Below, piece by piece: positions 6,324 through 13,036 of a stretch of DNA of 13,036 bases. Within the stretch, counting starts at the first letter, position 1. Each line of letters opens with the position of its first letter. The notes beneath the pieces were generated by a model. That model was not told the origin of the DNA. It did no database searches and worked only from the letters and a program-made list of their open reading frames with translations. Position numbers and translations under genes: made by a program. Source of the stretch: Gammaproteobacteria bacterium (GTDB lineage: Bacteria; Pseudomonadota; Gammaproteobacteria; SZUA-229); assembly GCA_030637945.1 (NCBI GenBank), contig DAOWFN010000096.1:1-13036 (forward strand), written 5' to 3'.

Positions 6324-6366
6324 AATGCGCATCTTTGTAATTAATGACACTGGTAGAAGGCGCCCT

Positions 6367-7029
6367 ATGGACTTCGAAAAAGCACGTTTTAATATGGTTG
6401 AGCAGCAGGTACGCCCATGGGACGTACTCGACCTACGGGTACTTGATGTCATAAATGAAGTGCCGCGTGAGAACTTCACACCGGATGAATACAAAAACCT
6501 GGCCTATGCCGATACACGTATTCCTTTAGGCAGCTACGAAGACAGACCTTGCAGTATGGCCAATCCGATCATCGATGGCCGTATCCTTCAGGAAATGAAT
6601 ATACAGGACGAAGACCTGATCTTAGAAATTGGTACAGGTAGCGGTTATCTCACCGCCTGTCTGGCAAAACTGGGACGCCACGTCGATACCGTTGATATCA
6701 ATGAAGAACTCACAGAAATGGCTGAAAAGAACCTTCAGACCCTGGGTATCAACAACGTAAATCTGTCGACTGGTGACGCCAGTAAAACCTGGAGTCAGAA
6801 ACGTAATTATGATGTCATCGTCATTTCAGCAGCAATGAAAAGCATTCCTGACAGCTATAAAAAACTGCTAAAACCAAACGGCAGGATGTTCATCGTTACT
6901 GGTGATGCACCTGCGATGACTGCATACCGCGTTACTCGTACCGGCAAAAACAAATGGACGGTTGAAGAACTGTTTGAGACAAATATCGAGCCGATAATTC
7001 AACCTGTCAAACAAACATTCACTTTCTAA
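6367..7029 (+). CDS. PIMT-family (L-isoaspartate O-methyltransferase-like) protein
   Basis: A 220-residue cytosolic SAM methyltransferase with the PCMT fold. N-terminal FNMVEQQVRPWDV and FTPDEYKNLAYADTRIPLG (37-55) match the family, LEIGTGSGYLTA (86-97) is motif I, Asp108/Asp110 end the next strand, and DVIVISAAMKSIP (149-161) is the post-motif region. In true isoaspartate repair enzymes I recall GQTIS near residue 60 and AAPPEIP in the last block; here they read CSMANP and AAMKSIP, so repair activity is doubtful. The start at 6367 has AGAAGG upstream and begins at the usual MDFEKARFNM; an earlier in-frame ATG at 6325 would add 14 unrelated residues. It is the first gene of a tight operon, with the rhodanese starting one base after its stop. 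Confidence 0.88.
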   Translation: MDFEKARFNMVEQQVRPWDVLDLRVLDVINEVPRENFTPDEYKNLAYADTRIPLGSYEDRPCSMANPIIDGRILQEMNIQDEDLILEIGTGSGYLTACLAKLGRHVDTVDINEELTEMAEKNLQTLGINNVNLSTGDASKTWSQKRNYDVIVISAAMKSIPDSYKKLLKPNGRMFIVTGDAPAMTAYRVTRTGKNKWTVEELFETNIEPIIQPVKQTFTF

Positions 7030-7030
7030 A

Positions 7031-7351
7031 ATGCGTGAATTCAGTGCGCTGCAGCTTAAAGCGTATCTAGAAGAACGCGAAGATCAGCCGTTGCTGCTTG
7101 ATGTTCGCCAACCCTGGGAGTTTGACGTCTGCAAGATCGAAAACAGCGTTTTACTTCCAATGTCACAGATTCCCACAGAGGCTGAAGCACTTGATTTAGA
7201 GCGCGAGACAGTGGTTATATGCCATCATGGAATACGAAGCCGTAGCATAGGCCGCTATCTCGAACAGATCGGTTTCGATAACGTTATTAATTTATCTGGT
7301 GGTGTTGCCCAATGGGCTAAAACAGTTGACAATCAGATGCCAACTTATTAA
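7031..7351 (+). CDS. Single-domain rhodanese (sulfurtransferase)
   Basis: A 106-residue GlpE-like single rhodanese domain. LLLDVRQPWEFDVCKIENSVLLPM (21-44) contains the LDVR signature and the conserved WE; VICHHGIRS (62-70) is the active-site loop, with Cys64 as the persulfide-carrying cysteine in a CxxGxRS frame. INLSGGVAQWA closes the domain. The enzyme would move sulfane sulfur to an acceptor such as thiol, cyanide or a partner protein; the acceptor is not evident. It begins one base after the PIMT-like stop with no ribosome-binding site of its own, so translation is probably coupled. I recall PIMT-like and rhodanese genes beside a tolC in other gammaproteobacteria, but the reason for the association is unknown. 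Confidence 0.92.
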   Translation: MREFSALQLKAYLEEREDQPLLLDVRQPWEFDVCKIENSVLLPMSQIPTEAEALDLERETVVICHHGIRSRSIGRYLEQIGFDNVINLSGGVAQWAKTVDNQMPTY

Positions 7352-7381
7352 TCACTCTCATTCTTAAATATAGGAATAAAA

Positions 7382-8728
7382 ATGAAAAAGCTGCCTCAAA
7401 TAATTACCGGTTTTTTCCTCTTCTCAATATCAGCAACATCGTCAGCACTTAACCTGAGCGAAGCCATGGAGCTTGCTCAACAGTACGATACGACTTTCCA
7501 GGCAGCTTATGCCAACTATCTAGCGACTATAGAAACTTCATCACAAAGTACTTCGGCGATATTACCTCAAATTGGCTTTAATGCATTTATACAACGTGGT
7601 GATTCTGAAATAGATAGAGACAATAGCCCTGCCGTAGATTTTGATAACGACAGTGACGGATATTCTATCAACTTGAATCAGGTCATTTTTGACAAGACAG
7701 TCTTCGATAACCTTGACCAGGGAGATGCTATTGCCGCTAAAGCACTGGCAGATTTTGAAGCTGCAAAACAGGACACCATCGTCCGTGTAGCAAAAGCCTA
7801 TTTCGATGTATTAACAGCGATTGATAATCTGGAAACAGCCAGCGCAGAAAAATTAGCCATCAGCAAACAACTGGAACAGAGCAAAGAGCGATTCAATGTC
7901 GGTCTATCGGCCATTACTGACGTAAAAGAACAACAGGCAAGTTACGATATTTCCGTAGCCGATGAGATTATTGCCATCAATAACTTATCAAACAGTCGGG
8001 AAGCGTTACGCGTTATCATCGATGTCTATCCGGAAAAACTGGAAATTGCCCGCGAAAACATTCCTCTTGCCGTACCCAAACCAATGGACATAGATGCCTG
8101 GCAGGAAAAATCACTACAAAGCAATTTATCTCTACTCTCTGCAAAATTCTCTGTTGAAGCGGCACAAAGCGCATACGATGGCAGCAAAGGTGGCCATTAC
8201 CCGACATTAAATCTCAATGCCTCTTATGGCGTTGTTAATTCTGAAGCACGCAATATCGGTATCCCGCTTCCTGCCAGTGAAAGCACCGATACCAAAATTC
8301 TGCTGCAGTTAGATATCCCCATATACAGCGGTGGTTTTACCAGCTCAAGTGTCCGTCAAAAATTATCAGAATTAAACCAGATAAAAGCTTTACATGAACA
8401 AGAAAAGCGACGCACTATCGCACTAGCACGAAGCGCTTACCTAAGTCTGGAAGCAGATATCGCACAGGTGAAAGCCAGGAAACAGGCTGTCATCTCGACA
8501 GAAACATCACTGGATGCAACGTTAGCAGGTTATGACGCCGGCACTCGTACCAGTGTCGACGTTCTGATATCACAACGCCTGTTATACAGCAGTCAGCGTG
8601 ATTACTCAGTCGCTCGTTATACTTACATAACAGACAGCCTCAAATTGAAACAAGTTGCCGGCACGCTTAGGATCAAAGACGTCGACGAGATCAATAAGTG
8701 GCTGGTGCCCAAAGCACCTGAACAATAA
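7382..8728 (+). CDS. tolC: TolC-family outer-membrane channel
   Basis: A 448-residue outer-membrane efflux protein that forms the exit duct for drug efflux pumps and type I secretion. Residues 1-22 are a signal peptide (MKKLPQ, hydrophobic core, ATSSA before LNLSEA). The mature start LNLSEAMELAQQYDTTFQAA is the classic first helix of the family. Two structural repeats follow: helix-strand-helix ending near VIIDVYPEKL, and again from NIPLAVPKPMDIDAWQEKSLQSN. The strand motifs IGFNAFIQRG, YSINLNQVIFDK, YPTLNLNASYG and LQLDIPIYSGG mark the barrel, and ALARSAYLSLEADIAQVKARKQAV the returning tunnel helix. AGGA precedes the ATG. It is third in the PIMT-rhodanese-tolC operon, with 30 bases of spacing. 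No inner-membrane pump or adaptor is encoded here, so it probably serves several systems encoded elsewhere. Confidence 0.93.
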   Translation: MKKLPQIITGFFLFSISATSSALNLSEAMELAQQYDTTFQAAYANYLATIETSSQSTSAILPQIGFNAFIQRGDSEIDRDNSPAVDFDNDSDGYSINLNQVIFDKTVFDNLDQGDAIAAKALADFEAAKQDTIVRVAKAYFDVLTAIDNLETASAEKLAISKQLEQSKERFNVGLSAITDVKEQQASYDISVADEIIAINNLSNSREALRVIIDVYPEKLEIARENIPLAVPKPMDIDAWQEKSLQSNLSLLSAKFSVEAAQSAYDGSKGGHYPTLNLNASYGVVNSEARNIGIPLPASESTDTKILLQLDIPIYSGGFTSSSVRQKLSELNQIKALHEQEKRRTIALARSAYLSLEADIAQVKARKQAVISTETSLDATLAGYDAGTRTSVDVLISQRLLYSSQRDYSVARYTYITDSLKLKQVAGTLRIKDVDEINKWLVPKAPEQ

Positions 8729-8777
8729 AAACACCGTAATCTAAAATGAAATCTCCAGGTATACAGGCGAAACTCTG

Positions 8778-9713
8778 GTGACAAAAATAATTGATAAATC
8801 ACTACAGTTTCGATCTTACTTAACACCAAAACACTGGACATTATGGTTCGCTATCGGTTTATTGCGATTATCGGTTTACCTACCAGCACCTACGATATAT
8901 TCACTTGGCACGTTCCTGGGGATGCTCATCTACCGGGTCACCCCGTCCAGGAGAAGAACTGCACGTAAAAACATAATTCAAGCTTACCCCTATTTCAGCA
9001 AACAGGAGATAGACGCGCTGAACAAAAAAGCTTTTAAAAGCCTGGGCATATCAATTTTCGAAATGGGTATTGCATGGTTTGAAAAAAGCGATGTATTAAA
9101 ACAGCAATGCCAGATCGAAGGTAAAAAATATCTCGATGATGCGATGGCCAAAAATAAGGGGGTGATTTTATTAACAGGTCATTTCACTACCCTGGAAATC
9201 GGTGCTCGCTTAATTGGATTTTATCCCGAAAAGTATAATGGTGTTTTTAAAAAAGCACACGATCCCTTATTCAACGCGATAATGGTACATTACCGCTCAA
9301 AATTTGGCGATGAACTGATCGATAATAAAAATGTCCGCAGTATTATACGAGGCTTAAAAAAAGGCCATGCAACCTGGTTTGCGCCAGACCAGGATTTCAG
9401 ACATCAGGACATTGTCTTCACCCCTTTTCTTGGCGGTATCGCTTCCACATTAACCGCTACTGCAAAACTGGCTAAAATGACCGGTGCAGCCGTGGTTCCT
9501 TTTTACCCGATAAGACTCGAAAACGGTAAAGGTTTTAAACTGGTCGTACTGCCTCCTTTAGAGAATTTCCCTTCAGATGATATCGAAGCCGATAGCGCAC
9601 GGGTAAATAAATCCATAGAAGAAATGGTGTACGCCTGCCCTGAACAATATCTTTGGTCACACAAGCGATTCAAAACACAACCCGATCAAAACTTTGATTT
9701 TTACGCATCATAG
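8778..9713 (+). CDS. lpxL: Kdo-dependent lipid A acyltransferase (LpxL/HtrB-type)
   Basis: A 311-residue inner-membrane-associated acyltransferase that adds a secondary acyl chain to Kdo-lipid IVA using acyl-ACP. Residues 13-53 (SYLTPKHWTLWFAIGLLRL onward) match the LpxL N-terminus, with one hydrophobic anchor. LLTGHFTTLEIG (131-142) carries the HX4E catalytic pair His135-Glu140; FAPDQDFRHQDIVFTPFLG is the conserved acceptor/acyl-binding block, and YLWSHKRFKTQP the usual C-terminal motif. It resembles LpxL more than LpxM, but the chain length and acyl position cannot be read from sequence. The start is GTG at 8778, with AGGCGA about 10 bases upstream. It follows tolC by 49 bases and ends 5 bases before waaA, so lpxL and waaA form one unit, perhaps an extension of the tolC operon. 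Confidence 0.92.
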   Translation: MTKIIDKSLQFRSYLTPKHWTLWFAIGLLRLSVYLPAPTIYSLGTFLGMLIYRVTPSRRRTARKNIIQAYPYFSKQEIDALNKKAFKSLGISIFEMGIAWFEKSDVLKQQCQIEGKKYLDDAMAKNKGVILLTGHFTTLEIGARLIGFYPEKYNGVFKKAHDPLFNAIMVHYRSKFGDELIDNKNVRSIIRGLKKGHATWFAPDQDFRHQDIVFTPFLGGIASTLTATAKLAKMTGAAVVPFYPIRLENGKGFKLVVLPPLENFPSDDIEADSARVNKSIEEMVYACPEQYLWSHKRFKTQPDQNFDFYAS

Positions 9714-9718
9714 ATGTC

Positions 9719-10954
9719 ATGATATTTTATCGCCTGTTAATCATTTTACTGAGCCCCGTTATCATCACGCACATCCTATGGTTGTCATTTACCAACAAAC
9801 AAAGCCGCTACTTCTGGCAACGCCTGGGATACAAATCACCCATGCTGCCGCCAAACTGCTTATGGTTTCACTGCGCGTCTGTCGGCGAAGTTAACACGCT
9901 ATTACCCCTCATCCATAATCTGCACAAACAAGATAACCGATTAAACGTACTTATCACCACCAACACCATAACCGGTGGAAAAATCGTTGCACAACAAAAT
10001 CTTGACTATCTATCTCATTGTTACATGCCGGTCGACTGGATTCTTAGCATCAAAAGATTTTTATCCGCAGTAAAACCTGTTTCTATCTACATAATGGAGA
10101 CAGAGATATGGCCTAATTTATTTACTGCCTGCCACAAAAACAACATACCCATCTATATAATCAACGCACGCCTCTCCAGTAAAACAACCTCGGCGAAATC
10201 ATGGGTTAAACAGATATACAAATCATGCCTGCAAAAAGTCAGTGCAATCTACGCACGCTCTGAAAAAGACACAGAGTCATACAAGTTACTTGGGGCAAAT
10301 AAAAACTCTGTATCGACCATCGGTAATCTGAAATTTACGACCGCATTAAGCAGTAGCCACATACAAACCGAGCCTGCAATAACAACCGATAGGAAATATG
10401 TCCTGGTTGCTTCCACACACAAAGAAGAGGAGCAGCAGATCTATAACATCTGGAAAAAACTTAAACGTAGTGAGCTTCTCATCATCGCACCCAGACACCC
10501 GGAACGCAGTGCATCGATCATCAGCCAGTTAAATTCAGACACCATTGCTGTCAAAAGTAAGAATCAAAAAATAACAGATCAGACAGAAATATTCTTACTG
10601 GATACTGTTGGGGAATTAAAAGACTATTTTAGAAAAGCAGAACTCGTCATCATGGGAGGGTCATTTACCCCCGTTGGCGGACACAACATACTGGAACCAG
10701 CAAGTTTTAACAACGCAATAATTACTGGTCCTTATATGGAAAACTTTACTGAAGAGCTTGCCTTAATGCTCAACAAAAAAGCTATCGTTCAGATAACTTC
10801 TAAACTACAGGTTTATTCTCGACTACGGGAACAAATAGAAAAAATCCTGAACGATGATGACTATCGAGAAACATTACAAAACAACACGAAGACCTTGTCT
10901 CATAACGTGGAAAAAATTTTAGATGACTATACGAATATCATACTAAAAAACTAA
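9719..10954 (+). CDS. waaA: Kdo transferase WaaA (KdtA)
   Basis: A 411-residue GT30 glycosyltransferase that transfers 3-deoxy-D-manno-octulosonic acid from CMP-Kdo to lipid IVA on the cytoplasmic face of the inner membrane. The N-terminal hydrophobic anchor spans about residues 3-23. WFHCASVGEVNT (49-60) holds the proposed catalytic base Glu57. METEIWPN, the donor-side PRHPERS and GGSFTPVGGHNILEPA are the family signatures, and GNLKF joins the two Rossmann domains. The length is near the E. coli protein (425). The ATG at 9719 is used because an earlier ATG at 9714 is closed by a stop two codons later; there is no separate ribosome-binding site, so coupling with lpxL is likely. The neighbouring Kdo kinase hints that it adds only one Kdo, as in Haemophilus, but sequence alone does not show this. 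Confidence 0.96.
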   Translation: MIFYRLLIILLSPVIITHILWLSFTNKQSRYFWQRLGYKSPMLPPNCLWFHCASVGEVNTLLPLIHNLHKQDNRLNVLITTNTITGGKIVAQQNLDYLSHCYMPVDWILSIKRFLSAVKPVSIYIMETEIWPNLFTACHKNNIPIYIINARLSSKTTSAKSWVKQIYKSCLQKVSAIYARSEKDTESYKLLGANKNSVSTIGNLKFTTALSSSHIQTEPAITTDRKYVLVASTHKEEEQQIYNIWKKLKRSELLIIAPRHPERSASIISQLNSDTIAVKSKNQKITDQTEIFLLDTVGELKDYFRKAELVIMGGSFTPVGGHNILEPASFNNAIITGPYMENFTEELALMLNKKAIVQITSKLQVYSRLREQIEKILNDDDYRETLQNNTKTLSHNVEKILDDYTNIILKN

Positions 10955-11000
10955 TCGACAAGAACGTTAATACACGCAAATAAAAAAATTGTTGGTAATT

Positions 11001-11083
11001 GTCATCTTGAACGACAGTGAAACATCTTGCAAACCTTGTGCTATCTTTAAGCGTTAAGATCCTTCACTGCCGTTCAGGATGAC
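11001..11083. repeat. Dispersed imperfect palindrome, copy 2
   Basis: Left arm 11001-11028 and right arm 11056-11083 are reverse complements at 24 of 28 positions, with a 27-base loop. The right arm shares 23 of 27 bases with copy 1 (1149-1175). It lies 46 bases after waaA and 36 bases past the kdkA stop, between convergent genes, so as RNA it would give a long hairpin at the 3' end of both transcripts. No open reading frame is inside. Confidence 0.8.
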
Positions 11084-11119
11084 CCAATCTGCCAGATAAT
11101 ATTTATACAGTTAAGACAC

Positions 11120-11863
11120 CTAGCCATTATATCCTTCAAGAAAATCTGACCAATCCTCCTCAACAAAATTAAAATCATCTTCACCTTTTTTAAATTTAAG
11201 CAAAGACCGATTTAACCGAGCCAGATTTGCCATCTTCCATGATCTGGAATCCGCTCTAAAATCACTATTATCAAAATCGATCAAGTAAACATCACCGACT
11301 TCTGTCAACAAAATATTTCTTGCGTTCAGATCCGCGTGGTAGATATTGTTATCGTGAAATTTTTTTATACAGGAACCAATTTTTTTCCACTGTATTGTAT
11401 CGATTGATTTCTCCATTAAAATATCTGCCAATGTTTTCGAGTTTTCTATCTTCTGGGTAATTAAATCAGCACGATAATACAATACACCTCGTTTTACATG
11501 TGCTGCTATCGCATTTGGTACTGGTAGACCCAATTTCTGCATATCTTTCAACAAGCGCCACTCTCTGAACGCACGTGTCTTTTCGGTATCAAATCCAAAA
11601 TACTGGTCTTTTACAATTGAAGCAACCAGTCCACCACGAAAATAATGCTTCAATACCATATTTTTATTATCACTATGAAAATAGATAACTTTAGCTCTAC
11701 CTATACCCGTCTCTCCCGATAAGTCTGATGGCAAGAACTGCTCATTATTCGAATGATAATCCCTATCAAATAACTCTAATACTGGATCAGAGATAATATC
11801 TATGTCATATAAAATATATGAATTATCTATTTTTTTAATTTTATACTGACGATCTAAAGCCAT
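11120..11863 (-). CDS. kdkA: Kdo kinase KdkA
   Basis: A 247-residue kinase of the protein-kinase-like fold that phosphorylates the inner-core Kdo (O-4 position) on lipid IVA, using ATP at the inner membrane. GGETGIGRAKV-type Gly-rich residues (SGETGIGRA, 49-57) form the nucleotide loop, MVLKHYFRGG (69-78) carries Lys72, RAFREWRLL (97-105) gives Glu101 as its salt-bridge partner. HADLNARNILL (176-186) is the catalytic loop with Asp178 and Asn183 or Asn180, and LIDFDNS (194-200) is the DFG-like metal site with Asp196 and Asp198. AGGTGC precedes the ATG. It is on the strand opposite waaA, with the two stop codons facing each other across a dispersed palindrome, and divergent from the LapC-like gene. 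InaA or WaaP-type kinases are alternatives but fit less well. Confidence 0.9.
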   Translation of the reverse strand: MALDRQYKIKKIDNSYILYDIDIISDPVLELFDRDYHSNNEQFLPSDLSGETGIGRAKVIYFHSDNKNMVLKHYFRGGLVASIVKDQYFGFDTEKTRAFREWRLLKDMQKLGLPVPNAIAAHVKRGVLYYRADLITQKIENSKTLADILMEKSIDTIQWKKIGSCIKKFHDNNIYHADLNARNILLTEVGDVYLIDFDNSDFRADSRSWKMANLARLNRSLLKFKKGEDDFNFVEEDWSDFLEGYNG

Positions 11864-12068
11864 TCCTGCACCTATCTACAAAACGTCAAATAACACAATA
11901 CAAGTTCTGAAATTAAATATATCATTGAGTTATCATTCGTTTATTGTTAATTTGACTTGTTAATAGGACTCAAATTTCACAAGTGCATAATTACATGCAA
12001 TTGTAACAACCTAACGTTGATAACGACATAAGAATAATAAGCAAGCAAACGCGGCCACCACTTATTTT
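11864..12068. promoter_or_regulatory. Divergent intergenic region kdkA / lapC-like
   Basis: This 205-base AT-rich spacer must hold both promoters. I find no convincing -35/-10 pair. It contains a direct repeat TTGTTAAT at 11944-11951 and 11957-11964 (13-base period), and a short inverted repeat TGCAT-aattac-ATGCA near 11982-11998. Either could be a protein-binding site, but both are short enough to be chance. Confidence 0.3.
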
Positions 12069-13036
12069 ATGGAACAAAAATCAACACGGCAAATATGGCA
12101 CATATTAGGCATAGCTGTACTTATCAACGCTTTGCTCAGTACTGTATTCATGTTGTTAGTTACACCATCTGAAGTCTGGCTCACCAATATCAAAACATCT
12201 TTATTCTTACCCGCTTCATTAGTAGCACATTTCAGTTTTTTATTTTTCTTATTATCGCTTCTGGCGTTATCAGCTCACTTGCTTCGCTTGCGTGGTATAA
12301 GTTGGCATTTATTCACTCTAACTTTATTTAGCTTACTATTACTTGTGATCTTTGCTGATTCACGTATTTTTTCTCTATACCGCTTTCATTTAAACGGCAT
12401 GTCCCTAAACCTGTTATTTGGTGGTTCCGCTAAAAGTATATTGTCTTTTTCATGGCTTATGTGGATTAACATTATTTCAATTATTTTATTTGTTACTATT
12501 TTTGAATTCCTGTTTTTGAAATGGCTTTTTCAACAAAACGGATATTCAGGAAAAAGATGCTGGCAAGCGATACTGCTTCTAATGTTCTCAACCCAGCTGT
12601 TTTATGGTTACAGAGATGCCGTTGCCGACTCATCCGTTATAATGCAACTTCGATATATTCCATGGGCACAACCATTGACCATGAAAAGATCGCTGCGAAA
12701 ATTTGATGTAATAGATAGCATTTCAGATAACATCTTAGTAAACAACCATAGCTCGTCAGCAATCGATTATCCAAAATCACCTCTGGTTTGTAATAACTCA
12801 GAAAATCTTAACTATCTGGTGCTAATGATTGATTCCGTTCGTTTTGATATGTTAAATACCGAGGTAATGCCAAACACCTACGAATTCTCACGATCTTCAC
12901 AAGTTTTCAATCGACATTGGAGCACCAGCAATAGTACACGCTTTGGCTTATTTGGTTTTTTCTACGGCCTCCCATCCACTTACTGGTTTGACATGTTAAA
13001 GGAGCAAAAAGGTAGTGTATTATTTGATATATTAAA
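12069..13036 (+). CDS. lapC: LapC/YejM/PbgA-like inner-membrane sulfatase-fold protein, N-terminal part
   Basis: An open frame of 322 codons runs from ATG 12069 to the window edge, so the 3' end is missing. Five membrane helices are visible (about residues 10-32, 45-72, 79-97, 124-154, 164-181), then a linker and the start of a periplasmic alkaline-phosphatase/sulfatase-fold domain: NYLVLMIDSVRFDML (248-262) with the metal-position Asp255, and HWSTSNSTRFGLFGFFYGLPSTYW (283-306), which parallels the nucleophile-region block of E. coli YejM. That protein senses periplasmic-leaflet LPS and restrains LapB/FtsH degradation of LpxC. The same role fits its place beside kdkA, waaA and lpxL. The start is secure at the 5' side because an in-frame TAA lies at 12021 with no start codon between; the ribosome-binding site is weak. 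Whether the missing part keeps all catalytic ligands is unknown. Confidence 0.85.
   Translation, partial: MEQKSTRQIWHILGIAVLINALLSTVFMLLVTPSEVWLTNIKTSLFLPASLVAHFSFLFFLLSLLALSAHLLRLRGISWHLFTLTLFSLLLLVIFADSRIFSLYRFHLNGMSLNLLFGGSAKSILSFSWLMWINIISIILFVTIFEFLFLKWLFQQNGYSGKRCWQAILLLMFSTQLFYGYRDAVADSSVIMQLRYIPWAQPLTMKRSLRKFDVIDSISDNILVNNHSSSAIDYPKSPLVCNNSENLNYLVLMIDSVRFDMLNTEVMPNTYEFSRSSQVFNRHWSTSNSTRFGLFGFFYGLPSTYWFDMLKEQKGSVLFDIL

Noticed and set aside
6325..6366. Earlier ATG for the PIMT-like protein
   Set aside because: The 14 extra residues are not family-like, overlap the palindrome/-10 region, and the ATG at 6367 has the better ribosome-binding site.
10494..10508. RHPER in WaaA resembling the repeat-encoded tail of the methyltransferase
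   Set aside because: In WaaA this is the conserved PRHPER family motif and the surrounding DNA does not match the repeat, so the likeness is coincidental.
12521..12706. A 61-codon frame inside the LapC-like gene
   Set aside because: It is an out-of-frame shadow of a continuous, family-matching reading frame from 12069 to the window edge.
1..13036. Search for CRISPR arrays, insertion sequences, prophage genes, tRNA or rRNA
   Set aside because: No regularly spaced repeats, transposase or integrase motifs, or tRNA-like cloverleaf with a CCA-type end were seen on either strand.

Overview
The window looks like chromosomal DNA from a moderately AT-rich gammaproteobacterium. Support comes from the combination of lpxL-type acyltransferase, waaA, Kdo kinase (kdkA) and a LapC/YejM-like protein, together with a PIMT-like gene, a rhodanese and a TolC in one operon. 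I cannot name a genus. No tRNA, rRNA, CRISPR array, transposase or phage gene is visible. Both edges cut genes: the left edge removes the start of an unknown protein, and the right edge removes most of the periplasmic domain of the LapC-like protein.

Left accessory part (1-4190). On the + strand lie the 3' end of an unknown gene and a small sulfotransferase-like protein. On the - strand follow a SAM methyltransferase, a 63-residue Cys-rich zinc-ribbon-like protein, a PagL-type lipid A 3-O-deacylase and a PaaA-like di-iron ferritin-fold protein. A small two-helix membrane protein with an RRSST-DRR tail then sits on the + strand. Several of these genes have their own terminator-like hairpins and appear to be single transcription units.

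Middle (4242-8728). thiC (thiamine pyrimidine synthesis) runs on the - strand, divergent from a + strand operon. That operon starts with a PIMT-family methyltransferase, then a single-domain rhodanese, then a TolC-type outer-membrane channel. The 232-base gap between the divergent genes has no recognisable TPP riboswitch but does contain a perfect 8-bp inverted repeat beside the PIMT-like gene.

Right part (8778-13036) is a lipid A/inner-core block: lpxL-type acyltransferase, waaA (Kdo transferase), kdkA (Kdo kinase, opposite strand), and the LapC/YejM/PbgA-like protein that in E. coli tunes LpxC turnover in response to LPS. With the PagL homologue at 2177-2746, the window holds genes for building, modifying and probably sensing lipid A. 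waaA beside kdkA suggests a single phosphorylated Kdo, as in Haemophilus and Vibrio.

Two copies of a dispersed imperfect palindrome (about 70-85 bp) lie between convergent gene ends. One copy runs into the methyltransferase gene and supplies its last codons and stop. I see no clear evidence of a wholly new multi-gene system. The best leads are the repeat that edits a C-terminus, the Cys-rich protein, the altered di-iron ligand pattern and the probably leaderless membrane protein.
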